Shown here piece after piece: positions 53,716 through 64,000 of a stretch of DNA of 64,000 nucleotides. The position numbers and the translations under genes are program-made. Under the pieces are notes generated by a model. The model was not told where the DNA came from. It saw only the letters and a program-made list of their open reading frames with translations, and made no database searches. Origin of the DNA: Ophiosphaerella korrae (lineage: Eukaryota; Ascomycota; Dothideomycetes; Pleosporales; Phaeosphaeriaceae); NCBI GenBank assembly GCA_028456385.1, contig JALNQF010000028.1, positions 248,001 to 312,000 on the forward strand, read 5' to 3'. Every line of letters begins with the position of its first letter. Position 1 is the first letter of the stretch.

Positions 53716-56700
53716 TTATGAAAACATGTTGGGTCGCGCCTTAGTCAGGCTCGACACATCTTCGAACTGTGTCTGTGTCAGTCTAGGCGGCACGCGCAGA
53801 CTGGGAGTATTGGCACTCTTACCTCTAGAAACCCCGTCACTTCAACCAACACTGTCCAACAATCGACCAGATCGACCAAACTTTCTTGTGTTTCTGCATG
53901 CTGACTCGCACCAACGTTGATACTTCTTTTGAATATAGCCACCATACTGTGCCGGTTCTCCTTCAAGAACTCACGTGCTTGGAAAACTGTCTGATCATTC
54001 TGCCGCCCCCTTGCGATGACCGCTGCATTGATCACTCTCAGTACAGCTAGCATCAGCTCGTAGTACTTCTTTAACGCCTTTGCGTCATCAAACTCAAGCC
54101 CAATGTCTGGATCAACCGAGAATATTTGCGAGTCGCGTATTGACCTGAAGAGCCCCGCGTTGAGCACATATGCCGCCCCGAGCCGGCTTTGGCAGATGCG
54201 AATTAGAAGCGCAAGACTAGCATCATAGTAAGATAGAAGCTCCAAAACTTGTGGAGCCGCAGCAGCTCGAAGCTCCTCGGGAATATGCTTCAAATTATCG
54301 ACCAGTACTCCAACGAAGTTCAGCGCTACAAAGTTCTCAAGAATATACTTTGACTGCTGATGAGCTGCTATTGCTACCATGGAGTTGAGGAGAAGAAGTG
54401 CAGATACTTTGCAGGTGCCTTGACCACCATACGCATCGTCGCATATTGTCTCCAGTAGATGGCCTCCGCAATTCTTGACGGCATCTAGCGTGTGTCGGCC
54501 TAGAAGCGTGTTTGTTTTTGCTTTATTAAATGTGCCGTGAATGTATCGGAAGCTAATTTGATAGCAATATTCCCGAAGCTCGGGGGTTGACACTGGGCAG
54601 TAGATACCTGCAAGTGCTGCACGGAATAACTGAGAAAGTCGGTCATTGGCGAAGTCCCCAGTTTTGTCGAAAACCGTAGAATTAAAATCAATCTTCTGAA
54701 AGAGAGCTTCAGCGAGGCTAGCAAGCTGCAATGCTGTATAAATATCAACACTGTATGCCTGTTCCAGTTTAGGAAGAATGACTTGTATTGTCTGGAGGAT
54801 AAAGCTTGTTCGTGATCCATTTTCAAAATCGCAGTTATGCACCGCAACCATTTGAACCTGAACCCATGACTGGAGTATTTCTCGATGGTAGCGAAGTAAC
54901 AGTGCCCGGCGGTTCCAGTCGAAGAAGACTGCTAACAGCAGCTCGGTCTCGGCTATCAACTGGGCCTCCATTGCTGATTGTGCATCCAGGCTAGCTCCTG
55001 GCACAAGTGTCCCTTCCTTTCGCCAGTACTTCATCTTCAGTTTCATGACTTGTTCGAGTAAAGGTAATGAATAGAGGAGAACACCTGCTTTTTCTTCTTG
55101 GCAAGAGCTGAGATTGACACCCTCGAAAAAGCGGTGTTGGTCAGGCAGTGAACGCTCTGGGTAGACAAACTCGATGAAATCAAAGAGGTCAAAGATGTCT
55201 GGATTAGATATGGGTTCCTCGCCAGGTTGGATGGTGCTGCCAAGTAGAAGAGATTGAATTCTCGACCTCATCGTCGGCATACTCTCCTTTACCGTAAGGC
55301 GCAACTCTCTTGACTCGTAATCCAGGAAGGCAGCGCGTCGCTGGAGGAAGTCCTGAAGAGCCTGTGCTGGCGCTCCGGCGAAAAACTCCGAATAGTCGCC
55401 AGTCGTCACCTCTAGTGCTTGTGCCAGCGATACACCGTCCCACAGCACGTCGAGTGTTACGCCGAGTAGACGTGGCGCTTCAACAAACAGCAACTCGTTC
55501 TCGCGAAGCTCCTCCATGACAATAGCACTTGTCAATGGTGAGCGCCATAGTTTCTGTAAAAGATCCCAGCAGCGTGTCTTGAGTGTTGATCTCCATGCCA
55601 GGAACTGGTACCCATCGTTGTCAGGATACTCCACCCCTAATAAGAGTATGGCATGAAAAAGTGATTGACCATTAGCCCACAGACTGTCTTCTGCAATATG
55701 TACTGTGTTGCCACCACAGGAGAAGCCTAGGAGGATATGGGCAATGGTTGGTCTGAGTGATACTGTAGCTAGGCAGCTATTGAGGAAGTCGAGAACGCGT
55801 AATTTGACAGTGTACCCAGGCGCATTGGTTTCACTCTCAAGTTCTTCCAGACTAAATTTCATCAGGCCTGACAGAGACCGACCTATTCGCTCAGCTTCAT
55901 TGTCTTTTTCTAGGATTCCAACGATTTTGCTTCTGCCTAATCGTTGGCCAAAGCCAGCCGGGGAAACTGCAAGTTTCCGAGAAGATGCCATCTTTTCTAG
56001 CAGCTCTAGCGACGCAACAGTTAAAGCCTCGTGGCCGGTGCCACAATAGAGGCCAAGATCTACAATGACCTGCAGATTATTGAGGATAGCATCTTCGAAC
56101 GAAGCAAGAGAAAGATTTGACACAGGATGATGCTGGAAAGAAGGTTGTTGTTTGAGAACCGGCCTGACAATGTCAAGATACGTTGCTTGCAATTTCATGA
56201 CCTGGTCCATGACCTCAATACTCAGCATCAGGGATTGCACCAATGGTGAATCTGGCGATGCTGCATCCACCTCAGTCACGTCGTGATGCGATGCAGCAAA
56301 AAGTGCCTTCAACACCTTGTCATTAAATAGCCATTCCATAACTCGCGTAAAGGGATGAAGAGAGACGTAGGCAGCCAGAGAAGAGGGATCAATGACTGCA
56401 TCGACAGGTATACTAGACTTGTTCGCGAAAACAACAAGGTTCTCGTTGAAAGTAGAGAGGCATGTAACCATAAAGCTCAGACAGGTCCATCTCATAACAT
56501 TACGTTGTAACGGGTCGGGAATTTCCGAAGAGCGCTCTGCAAAGACTTGTTGCATAACAAAGTCGATGTAGCTCTCTATGCCTGGTATTCGTCGTGATGA
56601 TCCAAGGCCTTCTGGGAATGGTAGACTGTCGTTCAATCCGTCATTTTCCGGATATGGCTCTACAAGCGCATGAAGTAGGCGGACAAATGCAACCGATTCA

Positions 56701-58857
56701 TCGTAGTCATCTGCTAGAGTACGCCAGAAATCGTCTCGTGGGACCGCTCCAATTGTAGTATTTGGCTTGGAGCCCGCATAGAAACCGTTGACAGCCCATT
56801 CGTCAAGTACATTCCACATTGCGCTAGCACGAAAGACATTTTTGCCAACAAGTAGAGCTGAGAGAGCATCATATGCAGATGCGCGAAGTCCACTCTCAAC
56901 TTTATCTGTAGCGAGACCAACGCACATATCAGCAAAATCATATTCTTTGAGATCGAGTACCCAATTCCGCGCAGCCGCGCTTTGTCGACACACGTGCGCT
57001 AACAGACGCAAGTAGCTTTGAAGCATAGTGGCGCTTTCAGGCTCCACGATCTGGTCGACAGGGTTCTGTGCGGGTGTGTAGACTCCGTTTTGTATCGCCT
57101 TTCTCGGCTCACGAATATCTTTCCTGAACTCGATCAACTCATTAAAAATGTGGGTGTAGCTAAGCGATGTCGTTCGTCGAATTTTGCCTGACGCAGAGGC
57201 ACCCTCTTCCATCAGAAACCTGTGTGCTGAGTCTGCGTTCACCTCTCCAGTTGATATGGCCCGTAGCATTTCACAGAACGTTGCAATACGAGGGGTTGGC
57301 TGTCGCTTTGCTGCCCACTGTAGAAAGCCGTACAAGTTACTCTCCTTATCGGACCAGAAGTCCTCTGCAGCGTCAGGGGATCCATCGAAGGCATATGCTA
57401 CTATTACCATGAATCTTTCAAGATGCATGGGGTACTCTCCAGCAGATTGCTGAAAGTGGAGTTGCAGTCGTCTTCGCTGATCGTCCTCTTCGACCTTGAG
57501 TCTGCGGAGCGTGTCTGGCATATTTGTGATGAACGAATCTACAAACGTTTGCAATTGTTCCATGATTAGAACCTTGAAGAAGTCTTCGGGTACCGTTGTG
57601 TCTGCACTTAGGACGGCGGTATCCTGCAGTAGCATTGACAACATGCTCGTCTTTTGTGGATCGTACCAACGCGTTGGGCGCACATCTTGACTGAAAGACA
57701 ACATAAAATGGAAAGCCCCATCGTCGAGTGCTTTGAGGAAAGTATCTGATCGAACAGTAGCTTCACCTTCAAAGTCAATATTTTGCAAGGCAGGATCCTG
57801 GGTGTTTGGATCAACGTATCGGCCGCTATATTCAGCTAGCCACCAAGTCAAGGTTGCAGCATGTAAGTTCCTGAGGGCCCAGTTGTCGCTCTCGCGTCCA
57901 GCTATGAGTTGATCATGCAGCTTACGCGCGTCTTTCAAGACGACGTTTGTTTCGGCGGCTGCCCAAGCTGTGAGACGAAGCAGAATGGGAATATAGTGGA
58001 TCGTGATAAGATCGTGTTTGTCGAGTGTCTTTGCACGCGCAAGCAAAGAATGGTAGTTATCGAGATTGGCGTAGCCTGCTTTGATCATGTGTGTGCATAT
58101 CGCAGCCAGGTTTTCATGCTGCCTGGTAAGACTCTGTCGCTGGAAAGTCATAATCTCAACAAAGCCCGGCAGGGGTACCTGCCCAACCACCTGTGTGCTC
58201 TGGACGCGCTCGGCGATGACCTGCAGCCATCGCTCTATCGACTCCATGGTGGTCAAGCACTTGATCCAAAAGCCGTACGCGTTTGTCAGGTTGGTTGTCT
58301 CGTTGACGCCGACAATGTATTGCACTGCTAGTGGCAGCATATCCACGGGAGCGACATCGGCATCTCCACCATCCAGGGCTGTCCTCATCAAGATGCGCAG
58401 GCAAAGGAGGACATACTCGCGGCGGCGGTGAAAGCGGATCACGGCCGTCTGCAGCTGCGAGCGGTCCAGCTCCTGGGCCTCGCTTTGAGCGCCTAAGAAA
58501 AGAGCGGCCGCATCCAGCTCATCGAGGTTGAGCGCTTCAGATAGCTCGAGCGTTTGCTGTTTGAAATCTTCGTTGATCTCGTACTCGTCGTCGCCAATGG
58601 TGATCTTGCCTAGCGGGGGTTGGTCAGCAGGCTCTCGCGGCGGTCGTGATATAGGCCTTGTGCAGGCGCATACCTGCGTTCAACGTCTGCCTACTCGCGT
58701 CATTCTTGGGCTTCTTGTCCAGCAGCGCCTTGAACTCCCCGAGATGGTTTTCCAAGCTGTTCTTCAAGCGGTCCAGCACGGGTAGCTGTAGATCAATGTG
58801 CGCGCATAGGTCGCGATGCAGGCCTTGGAGGGCGGCGAGGCTATCTTGTTCAGCCAT
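53716..58857 (-). CDS. NUP192: inner-ring nucleoporin Nup192 (Nup205 homologue)
   Basis: A large alpha-helical scaffold of the nuclear pore inner ring, about 1,675 aa. Exons are 58674-58857, 53823-58609 and 53716-53772; introns of 64 and 50 bp. The last acceptor could also be 6 bp later (exon from 53,766). The first junction reads TLNAG-KITIGDDEYEINEDFKQQTLELSEALNLDE, characteristic of the Nup192/205 N-terminus. WNVLDEWAVNGFYAGS, EYPDNDGYQFLAWRSTLKTRCWDLL and the C-terminal VLVEVTGFLE also fit the family. The short third exon adds TQFEDVSSLTKARPNMFS. Length agrees with fungal Nup192 (about 1,680-1,760 aa). Confidence 0.9.
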
Positions 58858-59141
58858 GGGAGCGTGGTGTTGTCGAATTGGGCATCGTGTTCGGTTGGTG
58901 TTTTCTTTCTTTCTGGAGGAGACATGGGCGGAAGCTTGAGCTTGACGCGCTGGAGCCTTGGCACTCCCGTCATAGCTCCGCAACCACCATCGGCGAGCAA
59001 GCAGAAGCAGCAAGTGAAGGAGAGGTGGATAGAAAGAGAGCGCGCGTACTAGCCACTGCGCCGTCACCTCATGAGAAGCTGAAACAATACCGGGCTGCGT
59101 CACGCCCTCACTATCAACACCCTCGTGGCACGGCAGCAAGC
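58858..59141. promoter_or_regulatory. divergent promoter between NUP192 and TEL1
   Basis: 284 bp between two divergent start codons, relatively GC-rich, without an obvious TATA box. It probably serves both genes. Confidence 0.5.
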
Positions 59142-62100
59142 ATGGGAGCGACCAACATCCAGGACGCAAATCGTAATCCCACCAGACCATCGTGCTCAGA
59201 AGTACGAGCTGCGCTGACGCATTGCTGTAGTCTTGATCCAGTCTTCGCGCCAGGCCGACCGCGCCACCGGCCTCAAAGATCTGATTCATATCCTCAAACA
59301 CAACCGGGGAAAGTCTAGCCTCGAGGTTCTAGGGAACAAGGCCTACCTCGCGCTGTGTGAAACGCTATTCCAATGTCTTCGGGACGAGCGCTCCTCCTTC
59401 CTGCGCTCCAAGAGCAAGAGCAAGACTTCCAAATCTGGTGCACTTCTTCCTCACTCAGCCTCAGCTTTGCGCCATGTCGTCGCAACAGGTGTGCGCACCA
59501 TCAAAAGCTCCACCGTCGAGATCATTATAGACACCATTATCGAAGTTCTTCCTGACGCAGATGGCAAACTGATTCCGCTGCTACTGGAACATTTGCCCAA
59601 AACATTGCGGTCCCTGTTCGAGTATGCGCCCCACGTCGAACGCCTCTCCAAGGAGTGCTGGGATGCTGCAGTCGACTTCTGCGTTGAGTCGCTCTCTGCA
59701 CTCTCTCCCCCAGTGGAACCCGAGGCCGACGCACCCAATAGCTGGAGCACCACTGTCTCGAATCGAGCGCGGACCCCTCTTGAGTCCGCTGAAGTCACCT
59801 CGTCCCGAGCCAGCCATCGTGCACCGGTTTCGAGGGCCAGGCCAGTGAATGATGAGTACTCCCGTTCCGCAGAGGATTTTATCCATTGCCTGCACTCCCT
59901 TGTGAAGGCTTCCAATGCTCCTCTTCTAGACAAGCCTGAATCAATCCTAACAACACTACTACACTTCTTGTATCGACGAAGTGGTCGAAGTAGCGCCGCT
60001 GCCGCTGCATTTGGCGCCGTCAACTCGATTCTTGGGCGTACAACTTTTCAATCTCTTGATCTAACCAAGCGCACTATCCAAGAACTGCTCCCCCTGATGA
60101 AACTCATGTGGGGGGATATACTCCTCCGGGATGAAATCATCATTGCTCTGATATACTGCGAGTCCCATATTTCTAGCCTGTTAGCTGATTCAGAGAATGA
60201 CACAGTCAGTTTTGATCTCGAATCATTGGTGGAGACTATGTATGGAGATTATCGCAAAAGGCAAGAAACAACAGCCCATCAGTATCTAGAAGAAGACCAC
60301 ATCTGCTTCCGGCATTTAGGCCCTGCTAAAAGAGACACTCATCCTTTGAACACATGTGCTTTCTCTTTGGAGACCGAGCATGTTCGGTTCGAAGGGCTAT
60401 GGGGCACTGTCGCCACCATTGCCCGACTCTCATATATGCTCGATCAACGGAAACGCGTATCCGCAAACAGTTACAGTGATGCAGAAGAAAGTGCGAACAA
60501 GCGTCCGCGTGTTACTTGCATGTTTCAAGAGTACCTTCGCCATGTTCTTGAGCCTCGCTCTAACGCTAAGCGTGCAGCACTGCAAGTTGTTGCATTCATG
60601 GTCCAAGAAGGCCCAATGGGTGAGGAAGACTTACAAGCCATGTTAGAAAAACTCACGTCGTGCATTTCCGACGAAAACCCTGCGCACTCTGTATGGGCAA
60701 TGATAGGTCTCGCTGGGCAAGTTCATGAGTATCCTGATAGTTGTTGTAACTAACTTTGGCAGGGCTGCACTCCAACAAACAGCAACTCATATCTCGCTCA
60801 AGTCTTATTGGATATCCGCCTGGCAAGGCGCTTCTCGAGCAGCCACATCAATATCAACATCTCGCGCTGCCTGTCTCTTAATGGACGTACTTCTCAAGCT
60901 CGACATAGTTCCCTTCTCGGCCATTTCAGATCTTGTCCAGTCGATGCTCCTGTCAATCGAGTTAAGCGGGCCTGCTCTACTAACGGACACGAGTTCGTCC
61001 TTGCTGAACACGATAATTCGAGCACGCATTCAGGAAAATCCAACGCTATTGAATCCTACCTCAGAGCGCATCTTAAGTTGGCTACTGAGCAAATGGACCC
61101 CAAGTAAGAGTATCCTCAGCTTATCGGTACAGCTCATCTAATTTTGTAGGCCTCTGGTCTGAACGAACTTATTCATCCGTCAGCGCACATCATTGCAATG
61201 CCCATGATGTCTTACACCTACTTATTGCATGTTTGGACAAGGCTTTTCAATATGCCGAGCCTGTCCCTTACCTGGTGCTAGGACCTATTTCCCAAGCCCG
61301 CCGCAGGACGCACCAGTACAAAGACCTCGCTCGGTATCTTCTCCTGTTAAATGAGGATGAACATTGGGCAACAACGAAATCAGCCCAAAAGATGTGTACA
61401 GAAACCTCCTCAGAATATCACCCAACACCGTTGGAGAGTAAGGTACTTGACTTTTGTTTATCCGAAATCGAAAAAGTCAGACAGCTGTGGAAGGAAACGA
61501 CGGCCGTGGGTGTTCAAAATATTACCTCGGATATGATGCGGGTCATAACTAATCTATGCATTGTTGCATCAGCTGTGGCAATTCTCGGTGATCCCTCAGA
61601 TCGTCGTGTTAGCACCATTGAGTCATCTACTAGCAGCCTTAGTGAATCGTTCGCCGAGGTTTTGGCAAGGCCGCAAACTGAGCAGTATAAGGTTGATGCG
61701 GTCCTCGAGACCTCTGTGAAGAGCATGCCAGATATAGAGTTCTTGCCTGAGCTAAATCGGCATTCATTCAAGCAGGCGGGCGTCTTCGTTCTCGCCCAGC
61801 ATCTGTCCAGGGCACTTGGAAGTCGTAAAGAAATCAAGCAATCATTCTATGCTGAAGATGACGACTTCATGGACATCGACGATGCAGTAGACTCCCAGAC
61901 CACTGCCCTATTCACTAGCTCTGAGACTGATGTTCCACGGCACGATATGCAAGCTGAGAGCGATATATTTGCCCTTCGGGCATCCTGCCTAGCATATCTC
62001 GAACTCATTTCCTCCACCACTGATGATAGGGAAATAGGGTACCACCAAATACCAGCCAGTTTTATAGCCTATCTTAGATCCATATCCGAGAGCGAGCTTC

Positions 62101-64000
62101 TTCGTTCCCGACAATTTCTTCGTTCTTTGTGGAATAGTAGCTTTCAGATGTCACCGGTTGATTGTTTAGATTTGCTCGAACGGTACAGCGAGGCACTGAT
62201 CGATCCTTTGGCTCGTGAACACAATACATCAGAGGTCGCCAATGGCATGCTAGTCGAAGTACTGGTCGGTACTATACTTGTATGGAGCACTGATACACGG
62301 GATCGGGATAGCCAGGATCTTTATGAGAATGTGGAGGCATTATACGCTTACTACGTCAAGCAGATGGAGAAGAACGGGGTCAGGCAGTCAGCAAATCTGC
62401 AGAAGGTTATCGCTGTCTTCCTGCATGGCCTTTTGAAGCATCAACCGAATCTTGGGTCGAATCGCAAAGTCCCATCTGTACGGACTAGTCTCTTCGAACT
62501 ACTTGCACGAGGCGAGATAATTGCGCAGTACCACATTGCTGAGAGGCTTCCAGAGATGTTCGAAGATTTTGTTTTGTCTGAACATGACAAAATTCTACAG
62601 GACGTGGTGAGTAGCTTGCCTAGTGCTGCTGATGGCATTGAAGGCATTGCTTTACGTATGCTTGTCCTGTCAAAATTAGCATCAAAATGGCACACTCTCT
62701 TGCGCCAGTGTGTTTACCGTATATTCGAGACAGCAGGGTCAGTGGAGAGTGCCGCTCAGCATGCCAAACGTTGTGTGTTCAGTGTCGCGCAGTCACGAGG
62801 TCTTGGAGATTCACAGAGCCTGTTCCAACTATTTGCTTCGCAAATTGTATACACATGGTTAGATCACGGGAAATTATTCGCAGACATACCATATATCACC
62901 TTTGGTTATACAACACTCCGAGGACTTCTACTCGATATCGCAGCAGAGGCGGTGGGCCAGGCTATGATGCGCAGGCTCATAACTGAGGTAGAATACTTAG
63001 CAGGTCAGCTACGAACTCCAATGACGGAACTCCTACAAGCGAATATGGGTAAAGTAGCAGCATATACCATAGCTTGGGACACATGTAAAGGCTCTGCTCG
63101 AAATAAAGCAGACCCAAGCAGTGCCGATATGCTGAAGCAATTGCTGGGCAGCGAGAAGTACTACGAGTCGATACAAAGGCATTTTGCTCAGGTCCTAGGA
63201 TTCATATTCCAAACCATAGACCATGAAGAGCGCTTTACAATAGCTCTAGAAAAGAAGCAACCTGTCTACGATGCTTCTGCTAAAATTATGGCCATAATAA
63301 CAGGAATCAGCCATTCAACTCAAGACTTGAAAATCGACATTGAGCCCGCATTCTCGGCATTTTATCTTCCCAACCAATTGGAACGTCTATGTCGGCGCAC
63401 AGGTGACGATCCTGTCGATTTTTGGTCGTCGAGTACTTATACATACGTTCTACGCTCTTTATTAGACCGCATCCACCCAGCCCTAGGCTCACTTTACGCC
63501 CGATCTATGATTCGCAAGATCCGGATTGTAGTTGCTCTTGCCGGAACTGTGGCCCATGAAGGCTATCCCCTTCAGATGACGCTTCAGTCGTTGCGTCCAT
63601 TTCTTACTGATGTTCAATGTGCCGAAGACGCAGTAGGGATCATGCAGTATCTGTTTGAGCATGGTGTTCAATACCTCAGAAAGCACCTTGCCTTTCTGAC
63701 GGGCATTGGTCTTTCCATACTTATATCTGTACGGGTATTCTTAGGCTCTACACAAGAAAGCACTACTCAGCAATCGCAACATGTAGCGACCATGAATACA
63801 GCCAGTAGATTTCATAAATGGCTTTCTGGGTACTTAAAAGCCCATGCTGAGGCTATGGGTGCTAACGAACGGTCGTCATCAGTCAAAGCTTTCAGACTCA
63901 TAACCACAGCAGCATCTCAGGTGACGGCTGAAGGTAATTCAATACGTGGTAGCGAGGAAAGCAAGTTGCTCTTGGAAATATTGGATGACGTGAAATCAGG
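59142..64000 (+). CDS. TEL1: Tel1/ATM checkpoint kinase, N-terminal half (cut by window end)
   Basis: A PI3K-like kinase acting in DNA double-strand-break signalling and telomere maintenance. Model: join 59142-59172, 59231-60716, 60763-61103, 61150->64000, about 1,570 residues in the window. The first exon encodes only MGATNIQDAN; the junction yields LLIQSSRQADRATGLKDLIHILKHNRGK, the TAN motif that marks Tel1/ATM N-termini. The second intron has a GC donor (GCAAGT) and TAACTAAC branch; the third is 46 bp. The remainder is helical-repeat (HEAT-like) sequence with no kinase domain yet, as expected for the first half of a protein of about 2,900 aa. The frame is open to the end. Confidence 0.87.

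Overview
The window is nuclear DNA of a filamentous ascomycete (Pezizomycotina). A Dothideomycete such as a Pleosporalean would fit, but that placement is a guess. The reasons are: protein genes with short introns (mostly 46-90 bp, GT-AG, with CTAAC/CTGAC-type branch sites); single-copy fungal genes (TEL1, NUP192, VPS16, URB2, TRM3, MIC10); a Fot1/pogo-type transposon; and an AT-rich block of retroelements whose coding frames are full of C-to-T/G-to-A changes, which is the mark of repeat-induced point mutation (RIP).

Layout. (1) Positions 1 to about 12,010 form an AT-rich, gene-free island built from Ty3/gypsy chromovirus remains: a minus-strand gag arm with its LTR, a near full-length plus-strand copy (two CCHC knuckles, protease, RT, integrase, chromodomain, 3' LTR), then a second 3' fragment with its own LTR, a 14-bp minisatellite and unidentified AT-rich DNA. 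(2) Positions 12,072-20,158 hold an accessory gene group: cytochrome P450 (-), UbiA-type aromatic prenyltransferase (+), phenylalanine/tyrosine ammonia-lyase (-) and a short-chain dehydrogenase (+). It lies between the RIP island and a decayed Fot1-like transposon (20,255-21,880). Together the enzymes could convert Phe or Tyr to a cinnamate- or benzoate-derived acid, prenylate the ring and oxidise it. (3) Positions 22,001-26,130 hold an AA9 lytic polysaccharide monooxygenase and an NCS1 uracil/allantoin-type permease. (4) Positions 26,883-44,149 are mostly core genes: URB2 (-), MIC10 (+), a GH78 rhamnosidase (-), VPS16 (-), a kinesin-3-like motor (-) and TRM3 (+). (5) Positions 45,790-52,200 hold a BTB protein (+), a secreted GMC oxidoreductase (-) and an MDR reductase (+), separated by long gaps. 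(6) Positions 52,310-64,000 hold mitochondrial glycine-cleavage H protein (-), mitochondrial ribosomal protein bS6m (+), NUP192 (-) and the 5' half of TEL1/ATM (+), which runs off the window.

Several neighbours are divergent pairs with short shared upstream regions: URB2/MIC10 about 210 bp, GCVH/bS6m about 206 bp, NUP192/TEL1 about 284 bp, kinesin/TRM3 about 395 bp and P450/UbiA about 708 bp. Exon joins were read by eye from splice signals, frame continuity and family patterns; no alignment was run. The best candidate for an undescribed system is the ammonia-lyase/prenyltransferase/P450/SDR group.
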